64,000 nucleotides of DNA from Bolinopsis microptera (taxonomy: Eukaryota > Ctenophora > Tentaculata > Lobata > Bolinopsidae). The DNA lies in the NCBI RefSeq assembly GCF_026151205.1, contig NC_087083.1:558001-622000 (forward strand). The letters run 5' to 3'. Below, piece by piece: positions 1-14,600 of this stretch. Below the pieces are notes generated by a model that saw only the letters and a list, made by a program, of their open reading frames with translations, did no database searches and was not told the origin of the DNA. The first letter of the stretch is position 1, and every line of letters begins with the position of its first letter. A program made the position numbers and the translations under genes.

Positions 1-3000
1 TGAATTAGGTTATGTAGAAATTAATAAGAGATGGTGTACCTGAATTAGGTTATGTAGAAATTAATAAGAGATGGTCTACCTGAATTAGGTTATGTAGAAA
101 TTAATAAGAGATGGTGTACCTGAATTAGGTTATGTAGAAATTAATAAGAGATGGTCTACCTGAATTAGGTTATGTAGAAATTAATAAGAGATGGTCTACC
201 TGAATTAGGTTATGTAGAAATTAATAAGAGATGGTGTACCTGAATTAGGTTATGTAGAAATTAATAAGAGATGGTGTACCTGAGGTGAGTATGTAGAAAT
301 TAATAAGAGATGGTCTACCTGAATTAGGTTATGTAGAAATTAATAAGAGATGGTGTACCTGAGGTGAGTATGTAGAAATTAATAAGAGATGGTCTACCTG
401 AATTAGGTTATGTAGAAATTAATAAGAGATGGTCTACCTGAATTAGGTTATGTAGAAATTAATAAGAGATGGTGTACCTGAATTATGTTATGTAGAAATT
501 AATAAGAGATGGTGTACCTGAATTAGGTTATGTAGAAATTAATAAGAGATGGTCTACCTGAATTAGGTTATGTAGAAATTAATAAGAGATGGTCTACCTG
601 AGGTGAGTATGTAGAGATTAATAAGAGATGGTCTACCTGAATTAGGTTATGTAGAAATTAATAAGAGATGGTGTACCTGAATTAGGTTATGTAGAAATTA
701 ATAAGAGATGGTGTACCTGAATTATGTTATGTAGAAATTAATAAGAGATGGTGTACCTGAATTAGGTTATGTAGAAATTAATAAGAGATGGTCTACCTGA
801 ATTAGGTTATGTAGAAATTAATAAGAGATGGTATCCCTGAGGTGAGTATGTAGAGATTAATAAGAGATGGTCTACCTGAATTAGGTTATGTAGAAATTAA
901 TAAGAGATGGTCTACCTGAATTAGGTTATGTAGAAATTAATAAGAGATGGTATCCCTGAGGTGAGTATGTAGAGATTAATAAGAGATGGTCTACCTGAAT
1001 TAGGTTATGTAGAAATTAATAAGAGATGGTCTACCTGAATTAGGTTATGTAGAAATTAATAAGAGATGGTCTACCTGAATTAGGTTATGTAGAAATTAAT
1101 AAGAGATGGTGTACCTGAGGTGAGTATGTAGAAATTAATAAGAGATGGTATCCCTGAGGTGAGTATGTAGAAATTAATAAGAGATGGTCTACCTGAATTA
1201 GGTTATGTAGAAATTAATAAGAGATGGTCTACCTGAATTAGGTTATGTAGAAATTAATAAGAGATGGTGTACCTGAGGTGAGTATGTAGAGATTAATAAG
1301 AGATGGTCTACCTGAATTAGGTTATGTAGAAATTAATAAGAGATGGTCTACCTGAATTAGGTTATGTAGAAATTAATAAGAGATGGTGTACCTGAATTAG
1401 GTTATGTAGAAATTAATAAGAGATGGTATCCCTGAGGTGAGTATGTAGAGATTAATAAGAGATGGTCTACCTGAATTAGGTTATGTAGAAATTAATAAGA
1501 GATGGTCTACCTGAATTAGGTTATGTAGAAATTAATAAGAGATGGTCTACCTGAATTAGGTTATGTAGAAATTAATAAGAGATGGTGTACCTGAGGTGAG
1601 TATGTAGAAATTAATAAGAGATGGTGTACCTGAGGTGAGTATGTAGAAATTAATAAGAGATGGTGTACCTGAATTAGGTTATGTAGAAATTAATAAGAGA
1701 TGGTCTACCTGAATTAGGTTATGTAGAAATTAATAAGAGATGGTCTACCTGAATTAGGTTATGTAGAAATTAATAAGAGATGGTCTACCTGAATTAGGTT
1801 ATGTAGAAATTAATAAGAGATGGTCTACCTGAATTAGGTTATGTAGAAATTAATAAGAGATGGTCTACCTGAATTAGGTTATGTAGAAATTAATAAGAGA
1901 TGGTCTACCTGAATTAGGTTATGTAGAAATTAATAAGAGATGGTGTACCTGAGGTGAGTATGTAGAAATTAATAAGAGATGGTCTACCTGAATTAGGTTA
2001 TGTAGAAATTAATAAGAGATGGTCTACCTGAATTAGGTTATGTAGAAATTAATAAGAGATGGTGTACCTGAATTAGGTTATGTAGAAATTAATAAGAGAT
2101 GGTCTACCTGAATTAGGTTATGTAGAAATTAATAAGAGATGGTCTACCTGAATTAGGTTATGTAGAAATTAATAAGAGATGGTGTACCTGAATTAGGTTA
2201 TGTAGAAATTAATAAGAGATGGTCTACCTGAATTAGGTTATGTAGAAATTAATAAGAGATGGTCTACCTGAATTAGGTTATGTAGAAATTAATAAGAGAT
2301 GGTGTACCTGAGGTGAGTATGTAGAAATTAATAAGAGATGGTCTACCTGAATTAGGTTATGTAGAAATTAATAAGAGATGGTGTACCTGAATTATGTTAT
2401 GTAGAAATTAATAAGAGATGGTCTACCTGAATTAGGTTATGTAGAAATTAATAAGAGATGGTCTACCTGAATTAGGTTATGTAGAAATTAATAAGAGATG
2501 GTATCCCTGAGGTGAGTATGTAGAGATTAATAAGAGATGGTCTACCTGAATTAGGTTATGTAGAAATTAATAAGAGATGGTGTACCTGAGGTGAGTATGT
2601 AGAAATTAATAAGAGATGGTCTACCTGAATTAGGTTATGTAGAAATTAATAAGAGATGGTGTACCTGAATTATGTTATGTAGAAATTAATAAGAGATGGT
2701 CTACCTGAATTAGGTTATGTAGAAATTAATAAGAGATGGTCTACCTGAATTAGGTTATGTAGAAATTAATAAGAGATGGTATCCCTGAGGTGAGTATGTA
2801 GAGATTAATAAGAGATGGTCTACCTGAATTAGGTTATGTAGAGATTAATAAGAGATGGTCTACCTGAATTAGGTTATGTAGAAATTAATGAGAGATGGTG
2901 TACCTGAATTAGGTTATGTAGAAATTAATAAGAGATGGTGTACCTGAATTATGTTATGTAGAAATTAATAAGAGATGGTCTACCTGAATTAGGTTATGTA

Positions 3001-3768
3001 GAAATTAATAAGAGATGGTCTACCTGAATTAGGTTATGTAGAAATTAATAAGAGATGGTGTACCTGAGGTGAGTATGTAGAGATTAATAAGAGATGGTCT
3101 ACCTGAATTAGGTTATGTAGAAATTAATAAGAGATGGTCTACCTGAATTAGGTTATGTAGAAATTAATAAGAGATGGTGTACCTGAGGTGAGTATGTAGA
3201 AATTAATAAGAGATGGTGTACCTGAATTAGGTTATGTAGAAATTAATAAGAGATGGTGTACCTGAATTAGGTTATGTAGAAATTAATGAGAGATGGTCTA
3301 CCTGAATTAGGTTATGTAGAAATTAATAAGAGATGGTCTACCTGAATTAGGTTATGTAGAAATTAATAAGAGATGGTCTACCTGAATTAGGTTATGTAGA
3401 AATTAATAAGAGATGGTGTACCTGAATTATGTTATGTAGAAATTAATAAGAGATGGTCTACCTGAATTAGGTTATGTAGAAATTAATAAGAGATGGTCTA
3501 CCTGAATTAGGTTATGTAGAAATTAATAAGAGATGGTCTACCTGAGGTGAGTATGTAGAAATTAATAAGAGATGGTGTACCTGAATTAGGTTATGTAGAA
3601 ATTAATAAGAGATGGTCTACCTGAATTAGGTTATGTAGAAATTAATAAGAGATGGTCTACCTGAATTAGGTTATGTAGAAATTAATAAGAGATGGTCTAC
3701 CTGTGTGAGGTTATGTAGAAATTAATAAGAGATGGTCTACCTGAATTAGGTTATGTAGAAATTAATAA
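1..3768. repeat. 40-bp satellite array, left block
   Basis: About 94 head-to-tail copies of a 40-bp unit (core TTATGTAGAAATTAATAAGA). Units fall into a few variants: GTGTACC or CTACC endings, and a 39-bp form beginning TGAGGTGAGT. Variants occur in repeating orders, which shows block duplication. The array runs off the left edge and is interrupted at 3769 by the giant inverted-repeat element; the same satellite resumes at 38399. No coding content is supported. Confidence 0.97.
3763..3768. repeat. Target-site duplication TAATAA, left copy
   Basis: TAATAA lies directly outside the left terminal AG of the giant element. It is part of the satellite unit and is matched by the copy at 38393-38398. 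Confidence 0.88.
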
Positions 3769-6747
3769 AGCCCCCTCCCGGGTTGCAACATTGCCATGTT
3801 ACGCAAATAATTGCCGCGCTAACGAAATATTTGCCATCTTAGCAAAATATGCGCCGTGTTATGATGAATTTGCCAGGCTGCGCGTGATGATGCAAATATT
3901 TCATAAGGAGGCGAATTTTACGTTAGAAAAATGCGCATTCTTAGCAAAATATTTGCCAAACGGTCTGACGCGCGCTGCACGCTCCTTTTTAGTTTGTTTA
4001 CGCGAGAATGAAATCTTCGCATTCTTAGCAAAATATTCGCCTCCTTATAATTTATTTGCGCGAGAGTTAAATCTACGCTTTCTTAGCAAAATATTCGCCA
4101 CCTTATAGTTTATTTGCGCGAGAGTTAAATCTACGCTTTCTTAGCAAAATATTCGCCACCTTATAATTTATTTGCGGGAGAGTTAAATCTACGCTTTCTT
4201 AGCATAATATTTGCCGCCTTATAATTTATTTGCGGGAGAGTTAAATCTAGCTACGCTTTCTTAGAAAAATCATTGCCACATTATATTTTACATGTCTTCA
4301 TTTGTGATAGGAATTAGGATCATATGCTGCTTACGACTCTGCAGTGACTCACATACTGTATACGTAGATTGAACTGACCCGAAAGAATTATGATCAGTGG
4401 ATCACTTCGAAATACATAACGTGAACCGACGAATCGCGTCCACAAGATCACTTCGAAATAAGTGACGTCAACCGACCTGACGAATCACTTGATGAGTTAA
4501 TGATCCAAAAGAAGGATAGGATCTGACCTGAACTTGGAAATAAGATAGGATATTGTGTCGCACTGGATAGAGTACGCTACCTGGATTGTTATAGTGCGAC
4601 ACGTACTGTAGTCAGTGTAGTGCGAAAGATTACCTTTATAGTGTTAGCAGTTAAAAATATAAACTTCATCCCGTTTCAAATATCAAACCACAGTACGAAT
4701 TATTGCACTAATGCCGGTTATAATGAGGTCCAAAACACACGCTCAAAGTTAAAGTGTGTTTATATTTACCAATTAAACTTTAGTTGATGTTAACTTGTTA
4801 ATAATAACTGTGTACGACTACCTACCTAACAGTAACCGCTTCGATTTGTTTAACAAAACATCATTTTCCGAACTAAAGTGCGGTACCTATGACTTAGACT
4901 TTACTCCGCTAGAAACAAAAAAATTTAAAGAATTGGACACTAGCGAATCTACCTATAGCGAACTTTAGTGTTAGAACTTAACGGTGACCGACAACTAGGA
5001 ACCTCTCATTCCGGCCTCCCACAGGTATCACATCACATGGCCCAATCAGTGCCGTATCATTTGTGATGATATCCATATTCACATGACAGTTTAGTAAGTA
5101 TTTGGGTATTATAAAGGATTTTAAGAAGTGTTTGAGCTCTCGGCATGTGTTCACATAACGGACGTGAGCCAGGTCCAAAAGGGGCTGGTTCTCGTATCCA
5201 AGGATGTGAGCCGAGCATGCAATGGGAGTGATACGAGACATAAAATCACAAGTACGAGAGTTGATCAGCTGCTAATATACAACCGCAATTTTGGTATATA
5301 TACTGAAACGTGAACATGAAGAGTATCGGTTTTAATTCAACAAGCCTGCTTTCTCCAAATTCATAGAAGGACAGAGAGGATCTCAACAGCTGGTGGACAC
5401 GGACAGGGTACATAAAGAAGGCTAAAGATACAGCCATCTACTCTGCTTGGCGATGCCAGAAGCACTCCAATCTCCACAACCACCCTGCTGACAACGCTGC
5501 TCCACAGAAGCGTGAAGTCCTCTCCTCACTGAAGCGGAAAGCTACTGAGCAGCCCAAGGCAGTAGAGCCAAGGCGTCCGGATCTGCACAGCACTCTGAAG
5601 CGAAGACCTTAGAAGAATTCCTCCTTCCTTCTACCTGCACCTCCACGAGACGGGACGAGCCCTTTGTTATCTTCGACGGGAAGACAGATCGGAATGTACG
5701 AGTCGTTGCCTTCTCTACAGCCCGGAACCTTGCTACGCTGCATGGCATGGTAGCAACTGGATTGCAGACGGCACGTTTTACGTCGCCCCGAATATATTCA
5801 CCCAGAGTTATACGATTCATGCTGTTATTGACCAGAAACTTTTGCTGTGAAATCAGTGGATACCTACCTGAAGATTGAGAGATGGACGCCTCGAGATTGT
5901 TCTACAAGCTTACAAGGGCCCCCGACTGTTTAAACCAACTTCAATCGGTGTATTTTCGAACACTGATTCCGAATAACCCCTCATGACATCGATCACGTGA
6001 TATGACCGTAAGTTGACCCGAACTAAAGTCAACTACCTTCTGAACACGCACTGAAGTCCACCAGGGAAATATATTGAAAAATCTATTTTGTCAAACTCGA
6101 AGAAAACTTTTTGTAAACAGTAAAATAACTAATTCGTCAATAATGGATATGCAGATGATCCAGTTTCTCTCTAAACTTAAAACTCCGTAATATTTTGAAT
6201 CGATTTACTCGCGCATTCTTGGAAAAATAATTGCCAAACAGTTTGACGCGCGTTGCACGCCCCTTTTTGGTTTGTTTACGCGAGAATGTAATCTTCGCAT
6301 TATTAGCAAAATATTCGCGTCCTTATAATTATTTGCGCGACGCAAACAAATCTTCGCTTTCTTAGGGAAATATTCGCCACATTATAATTTATTTGCGAGA
6401 GGATTAAATTTGTGTTTTTTAAGTTCGCGCAGTTCTTAGCAAAATATTTATCTGAACGAAAGCTCAAAATTTACCGAGAAATTGACCGTCTAATTAATTT
6501 ATTTTAATGACTGTTTCTGACCTAAAATTGCACAAAAAATCGATTTAACTAGGTTTCAGAACCTATAAACAAATCCTTATTCCTCAAAATTTATGTTTTA
6601 TAGTTAATACGAGCAACAAGCAACGCCAGCATGTATGTGGTATTGATCCTTCGGTTCTACAGCTCATGACATAGGGCTGAAACCGTAAGATCGAGGCAAT
6701 CCTCACCTTAACTGATCGAACTTGAGCGGAGAGCAGAGTACGACAAA
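3769..6747 (+). repeat. Left terminal inverted repeat of the giant element
   Basis: It is the inverted copy of 35415-38392, nearly identical and ending at the shared GAGCAGAGTACGACAAA. The outer part (about 3790-4280) is built of degenerate repeats of roughly 60 bp with the recurring core TTAGCAAAATATTCGCC. Related modules recur at about 6200-6450. Several ORFs under 110 codons lie here but none has recognisable homology, except the transposase relic near 5400-5860. The repeated modules could be binding sites for the element's recombinase; that is inference. Confidence 0.93.
5395..5862 (+). pseudogene. MULE transposase relic with FLYWCH-type zinc finger (left TIR copy)
   Basis: One plus-strand frame reads AWRCQKHSNLHNHPADN, the C-terminal WRC...HNHP part of a FLYWCH finger. 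Further on, other frames read PFVIFDGKTDRNVRVVAFST and then ADGTFYVAPNIFTQSYTIHA. The latter matches the conserved DGTF..AP..F.Q.YTIHA block around the first catalytic aspartate of MULE transposases. The order finger, linker, DDE start is that of FLYWCH-type MULEs. The reading frame changes between blocks, and nothing of the rest of the catalytic domain follows, so this is a decayed N-terminal fragment. It appears to be an old insertion carried inside the giant element's TIR, because both ends hold it. It is unlikely to move the giant element: MULEs normally make about 9-bp duplications. Confidence 0.6.
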
Positions 6748-8615
6748 ACACAGCAGGTAAGCAACTCATTTTTGTGACTGTTCCTCACCTGTACAACGTT
6801 GCACGAGAAATCGATTTAAATTGGTTTTACAGCCCTAATCATGACCTACGGAGTTTAACTTAAGCTGAGACCGAAAGATCGAGGCAATCCTCACCTTCAA
6901 TGATCGAACAGGTACTACTAACACAATTTTCAGATAGAAGTGTTCGTTGCAATATGTTTGTTCAATAGACTATTGCAGCTCAGCTTTGCAATTTCTGCGA
7001 AGAGCAGAGTACGAGAAAACACAGCAGGTTTAAAGCAACTCATTTTTGAGTTGCTAACGTTGCACGAGAAATCGATTTAAATTGGTTTTACAGCCCAATA
7101 ACGCTTCCTTATTCCTCAAAGTCAACAAAGTTACGTTTGTTTACAATTCTTATCTGACCTTCTAGTTCTGTTCACATTGTTATCCACAGCTTGGCTCCTC
7201 AATTTCAAGGTGCTCATATATTCACCGCGGTACACACTACACACGCCATGATTACTAAAAATAGAGTGATCGTTAAAATCATATAAGCGTATAGTCGTAA
7301 TTTACTGGGCGGCGCTCAGCCTGTCATTCCGCCAAATCTTTTTTAACATAATAGCCTGGGGTCCCCAGCTAGGTAAAGTCGTAAATAACTACACTTGTCT
7401 ACTGATACTTGTTAACCAATTGCACGTACTCAAAGTTTAAGCTTAATTAAAGCATAATCTTTGACCACGTGCAATTAATGGCGCGCCGACAAAACTCTTG
7501 CCACGTTAATGCTTGCGCGCCGAATTCCACTGAAAAGCTTGTTGTGGCATTTTTGCTTGTAGAATTCTTGATTCAAGCAGCGCAGCTTCTAATTGGCGCG
7601 ACGTCTGATAATAATATATGTAAGCGTTTCTTACTTTGTACTTGCTTTGCAGCATTCATGGGTTCAGCAATTAAAGGATTAAAAAGTTCAATTTCAGTTA
7701 AGAATTTTTCTGATTCCAATAATGCTAAAATCTGATATAACTCATTTGCTACAATTTTCAGCTTTTTTGTCAAAATTGATACTCGCATGGCTCCTTCAAT
7801 TTAGTTTTTAATATCGGACTAAAATACTTGTATATAATCATAGTTGAACAATCGAGATCATATAAAAACTTTTCACGTCATTTTGTATGATAATTCAGCT
7901 GGTTTGGTTTATTTTTTTATCTGTTGCGGTGCAGAATCATTTATCTGTAGCACGTGGCAAAATGACAGCAATAGTAATGCCTTCTTCTCTCATCGTTTGG
8001 TCGTTCAAGTATACAGTCTTGGCTTCAAGACTTGGATAAACTCGCAAAAACTCTTCGAAGTCTGACCTTAATTCCATAATCTCGCACGGTCTTGCCAAAA
8101 TGCAAAATGATAGGTGCTACAAAATCAATCGTCAGTAAATTTTAAATTTTGTATATAAGTGCCACCAGCAGTTGAAACGAGTCCAGATCGATGTATTTTT
8201 AAACGCTGATTCCACATAACATTTACCCCACATCATATATAATTCAATTCCTTGGCGAGGATTAGAATTATACTTAAAGTCATGTTATGGTTTCGAATAG
8301 TCATACTAAGAAAACGTATTTTTCAAAGCCTCGTAAAACGCATACTTGTGAGTGAATTAGAAGAATTCTGATACTGCATCATTTATTTCCTTTGAAGCGC
8401 ACAAAAACCGAAATAAGGAAAAGAATCGTACGTAAAGTTTGAGGTAGTTTTGCTCTAATTATTTGAAGGCCTAATATCAATATAGTTTCACTTTCACAAA
8501 TTGTAAGTTTTAAAAGTTAAATTTATTTATTGGCATTACTTATTGCAGGCTTAAGTAATGAAATAATTAATACATAACAATAACCATACATGATATTTTG
8601 TTTCATGAATCAGAA
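6748..8615. other. Inner left arm without a recognised gene
   Basis: 6748-7130 contains second, diverged copies of inner TIR sequence: GATCGAGGCAATCCTCACCT recurs near 6872 and the AGCAGAGTACGA motif near 7003. 7130-8615 is AT-rich. ORFs at 7469-7735 and 7573-7788 overlap on opposite strands, show no homology that I recognise, and are left out. A promoter or 5' UTR for gene A is expected here, but I see no convincing core-promoter motif. Confidence 0.5.
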
Positions 8616-11600
8616 ATGATAGTGACCTACAAAGGATACCAGTTTGAAATCCGGAATCATAAATGGGCAGATTTGCCGGCCTTATTAGGATTCCAATTCC
8701 GGGGCAACATCTCCGACTACCTCATAACGCAAGAATTTTGGGATCGGAGAAATGCAAGGTTCGTACAAGTGGAGGCTGTCAACGAGCAAACGTTTGAAGC
8801 CCTCAAATGTTTGCCAGCCAAGGACCTTAATGTCAGAAAACCAGGAGAAGTACGAATAAAGTTCAAGAGGACAGAAAGGAATAAAAGTACGGGAAATAAT
8901 ATATCATTTTTTCATGGTTGATTTTACTCCTCCTGTTTTTATTGCATCTTCAGTTTTGTTTTTGTGAATCTTTTTGAGTTGATGCAGCCATGAAATTTAT
9001 CAGCACTTTCAGGACCAGAAAAAACAGCAAAGCACGTTCAAGGTATGAATATATTTTTTATACTACTTTACTTTGGGCGATCCTCAATATTACTGAGCTT
9101 CGCGTTAAAATCACCACACACTGCTAGCATGTTGTGAGGAGGTACCTTAGAGATAATCCTGGTTAGAGCGTTGTAGAATGCAGTTTTTTCTTCAATATCA
9201 CTGCAGTTAGTAGGAGCATAACATGAGAGGACAGTACCAATATTTATGAAAAAAAAATACTGTGCCCACAAAGGACTTCCGATTCTCACGATCTCTAATA
9301 AGCTATTAATTGTTATACATAATGATAAGATCTTGCTTCGTACTTTATTACATAGCACCTCCCTAGTCCCTATATGATATTGACATCATTAAGTTACTTA
9401 AACATTAAAAGGATATGTTTTAATACTGATATCTGGATAATATCCGGTTGGAAGAGACAAGGACAAACGAAACAAGTAAGTTAGGAGTAAGGGCAAATTT
9501 TCGGCGTTGAAAGTATTACTACTTTCAACACTACTATATAACAAATAATTTGAGCTTGAAGATGGCGTTGACGCCGAAAATTTGCCCTATTACTCCTAAC
9601 TTCCTTGTTTCATTTGTCCTTGTCTCTTCCAACCGGATATTATCCAGATATCAGTATTTCAATCATGAGACTAATGAACAGCGAACTACTCCGTTATTTG
9701 ATATGCTTTAACTTTTAATGTTTAAGTAACTTAAAGGAATTTTACTTTGTTACATCACAAAGTGCTGATTCTATAGTATAATAAAGTATTATTTCAAAAC
9801 AAGGTTATATTCATACTGTTCTATGTTAAGAAACTGACTGTTACCATTATATAGCCTCCAAAGCTGAAGATAAGATCCAGGACCTGGATCAGGACCCATT
9901 TGCTTTTGAGCCTCATGTACATCAACAAGGTAAGCGAAATATCATAAAAAAGATAATAATAATATTATAGAAAGCGTGATATTCTAAAATCTAATCCTGC
10001 TTCGTACTTTATTACATTTTGACATAGAATATTACTATACGAAACATTGTAATAATATGACAAGCAGTATGTTGTAGGATAGACCTAAATCCAGGTTGGT
10101 TATTTTGACATAGAATATTACTATTCGAAACATTGTAAAGTTGTAATATAGTCCTAAATCCAGGTTGGTTATTCTGACATAGAATATTACTCAAAACATT
10201 TCAATATAGTCCTAAATCCAGGTTGGTTATTCTGACATAGAATATCACTATTCGAAACATTGTAAAGTTGTAATATAGTCCTAAATCCAGGTTGGTTATT
10301 TTGACATAGAATATTACTATACGACACATTGTAATAATATGACAGGCAGTATGTTGTAGGATTGTCTTAAATCCAGGTTGGTTATTCTGACATAGAATAT
10401 TACTATTCGAAACATTGTAATAATATGACAGGCAGTATGTTGTAGGATTGTCTTAAATCCAGGTTGGTTATTCTGACATAGAATATTACTATACAAAACA
10501 ATGTAATAATATGACAGGCAGTATGTTGTAGGATAGTCCTAAATCCAGGTTGGTTATTCTGACATAGAATATTACTATACGAAACATTGTAATAATATGA
10601 CAGGCAGTATGTTGTAGGATAGTCCTAAATCCAGGTTGGTTATTCTGACATAGAATATTACTATACGAAACATTGTAATAATGTGACAGGCAGTATGTTG
10701 TAAGATAGTCCTAAATCCAGGTTGGTTATTTTGACATAGAATATTATTATACGAAACATTGTAATAATATGACAGGCAGTATGTTGTAAGATAGTCCCAA
10801 ATCCAGGTTGGTTATTTTGACATAGACTATTACTATACAAAACATTGTTATAATATGACAGGCAGTATGTTGTAGGATAGTCCTAAATCCAGGTTGGTTA
10901 TTCTGACATAGACTATTACTAAACGAAACATATATAGAATAATACTATACGAAACATTGTAATAGTATGACAGGTAGTATGTTGTAGGATAGTCCTAAAT
11001 CCAGGTTGGTTATTTTGACATAGAATATTATTATACGAAACATTGTAATAATATGACAGGCAGTATGTTGTAGGATAGTCTTAAATCCAGGTTGGTTATT
11101 TTGACATAGAATATTATTATACGAAACATTGTAATAATATGACAGGCAGTATGTTGTAGGATAGTCTTAAATCCAGGTTGGTTATTTTGACATAGAATAT
11201 TACTATTCGAAACATTGTAAAGTTGTAATATAGTCCTAAATCCAGGTTGGTTATTCTGACATAGAAAATTACTCAAAACATTTCAATATAGTCCTAAATC
11301 CAGGTTGGTTATTCTGACATAGAATATCACTATTCGAAACATTGTAAAGTTGTAATATAGTCCTAAATCCAGGTTGGTTATTTTGACATAGAATATTACT
11401 ATACGACACATTGTAATAATATGACAGGCAGTATGTTGTAGGATTGTCTTAAATCCAGGTTGGTTATTCTGACATAGAATATTACTATTCGAAACATTGT
11501 AATAATATGACAGGCAGTATGTTGTAGGATTGTCTTAAATCCAGGTTGGTTATTCTGACATAGAATATTACTATACAAAACAATGTAATAATATGACAGG

Positions 11601-14600
11601 CAGTATGTTGTAGGATAGTCCTAAATCCAGGTTGGTTATTCTGACATAGAATATTACTATACGAAACATTGTAATAATATGACAGGCAGTATGTTGTAGG
11701 ATAGTCCTAAATCCAGGTTGGTTATTCTGACATAGAATATTACTATACGAAACATTGTAATAATATGACAGGCAGTATGTTGTAAGATAGTCCTAAATCC
11801 AGGTTGGTTATTTTGACATAGAATATTATTATACGAAACATTGTAATAATATGACAGGCAGTATGTTGTAAGATAGTCCCAAATCCAGGTTGGTTATTTT
11901 GACATAGACTATTACTATACAAAACATTGTTATAATATGACAGGAAGTATGTTGTAGGATAGTCCTAAATCCAGGTTGGTTATTCTGACATAGACTATTA
12001 CTAAACGAAACATATATAGAATAATACTATACGAAACATTGTAATAATATGACAGGTAGTATGTTGTAGGATAGTCCTAAATCCAGGTTGGTTATTTTGA
12101 CATAGAATATTATTATACGAAACATTGTAATAATATGACAGGCAGTATGTTGTAGGATAGTCTTAAATCCAGGTTGGTTATTCTGACATAGAATATTACT
12201 ATACAAAACATTGTAATAATATGACAGGCAGTATGTTGTAGGATAGTCCTAAATCCAGGTTGGTTATTCTGACATAAAATATTACTTTACAAAACATTGT
12301 AATAATATGACAGGCAGTATGTTGTAGGATAGTCCTAAATCCAGGTTGGTTATTTTGACATAGAATATTACTATTCGAAACATAGTAATAATATGACAGG
12401 CAGTATGTTGTAGGATAGTCCTAAATCCAGGTTGGTTATTTTGACATAGAATATTACTATACGAAACATTGTAATAATATGACAGGCAGTATGTTGTAGG
12501 ATAGTCTTAAATCCAGGTTGGTTATTTTGACATAGAATATTATTATACGAAACATTGTAATAATATGACAGGCAGTATGTTGTAGGATAGTCCTAAATCC
12601 AGGTTGGTTATTTTGACATAGAATATTACTATTCGAAACATAGTAATAATATGACAGGCAGTATGTTGTAGGATAGTCCTAAATCCAGGTTGGTTATTTT
12701 GACATAGAATATTACTATACGAAACATTGTAATAATATGACAGGCAGTATGTTGTAGGATAGTCTTAAATCCAGGTTGGTTATTTTGACATAGAATATTA
12801 TTATACGAAACATTGTAATAATATGACAGGCAGTATGTTGTAGGATAGTCCTAAATCCAGGTTGGTTATTTTGACATAGAATATTATTATACGAAACATT
12901 GTAATAATATGACAGGCAGTATGTTGTAGGATTGTCTTAAATCCAGGTTGGTTATTCTGACATAGAATATTACTATTCGAAACATTGTAATAATATGACA
13001 GGCAGTATGTTGTAGGATTGTCTTAAATCCAGGTTGGTTATTCTGACATAGAATATTACTATACAAAACAATGTAATAATATGACAGGCAGTATGTTGTA
13101 GGATAGTCCTAAATCCAGGTTGGTTATTCTGACATAGAATATTACTATACGAAACATTGTAATAATATGACAGGCAGTATGTTGTAGGATAGTCCTAAAT
13201 CCAGGTTGGTTATTCTGACATAGAATATTACTATACGAAACATTGTAATAATATGACAGGCAGTATGTTGTAAGATAGTCCTAAATCCAGGTTGGTTATT
13301 TTGACATATAATATTATTATACGAAACATTGTAATAATATGACAGGCAGTATGTTGTAAGATAGTCCCAAATCCAGGTTGGTTATTTTGACATAGACTAT
13401 TACTATACAAAACATTGTTATAATATGACAGGAAGTATGTTGTAGGATAGTCCTAAATCCAGGTTGGTTATTCTGACATAGACTATTACTAAACGAAACA
13501 TATATAGAATAATACTATACGAAACATTGTAATAATATGACAGGTAGTATGTTGTAGGATAGTCCTAAATCCAGGTTGGTTATTTTGACATAGAATATTA
13601 TTATACGAAACATTGTAATAATATGACAGGCAGTATGTTGTAGGATAGTCTTAAATCCAGGTTGGTTATTTTGACATAGAATATTATTATACGAAACATT
13701 GTAATAATATGACAGGCAGTATGTTGTAGGATAGTCTTAAATCCAGGTTGGTTATTCTGACATAGAATATTACTATACAAAACATTGTAATAATATGACA
13801 GGCAGTATGTTGTAGGATAGTCCTAAATCCAGGTTGGTTATTCTGACATAAAATATTACTTTACAAAACATTGTAATAATATGACAGGCAGTATGTTGTA
13901 GGATAGTCCTAAATCCAGGTTGGTTATTTTGACATAGAATATTACTATTCGAAACATAGTAATAATATGACAGGCAGTATGTTGTAGGATAGTCCTAAAT
14001 CCAGGTTGGTTATTTTGACATAGAATATTACTATACGAAACATTGTAATAATATGACAGGCAGTATGTTGTAGGATAGTCTTAAATCCAGGTTGGTTATT
14101 TTGACATAGAATATTATTATACGAAACATTGTAATAATATGACAGGCAGTATGTTGTAGGATAGTCCTAAATCCAGGTTGGTTATTTTGACATAGAATAT
14201 TACTATTCGAAACATAGTAATAATATGACAGGCAGTATGTTGTAGGATAGTCCTAAATCCAGGTTGGTTATTTTGACACAGAATATTACTATACGAAACA
14301 TTGTAATAATATGACAGGCAGTATGTTGTAGGATAGTCTTAAATCCAGGTTGGTTATTTTGACATAGAATATTATTATACGAAACATTGTAATAATATGA
14401 CAGGCAGTATGTTGTAGGATAGTCCTAAATCCAGGTTGGTTATTTTGACATAGAATATTATTATACGAAACATTGTAATAATATGACAGGCAGTATGTTG
14501 TAGGATAGTCCTAAATCCAGGTTGGTTATTTTGACATAGAATATTATTATACGAAACATTGTAATAATATGACAGGCAGTATGTTGTAGGATAGTCTTAA

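Noticed and set aside
1-3768. CRISPR-like regular repeats
   Set aside because: There are no unique spacers; units abut directly, so this is a eukaryotic satellite.
3791-5820. Several ORFs of 60-105 codons in the left TIR (and mirrored ones at 36338-38370)
   Set aside because: AT/GC-patterned repeat modules or antisense frames with no family resemblance; only the FLYWCH/MULE blocks were kept.
7436-7575. Cluster of restriction-like sites (AAGCTTAATTAA, GGCGCGCC, GAATTC) resembling a cloning linker
   Set aside because: Embedded in ordinary AT-rich sequence with no vector sequence nearby; six- and eight-base palindromes in repeats can occur by chance.
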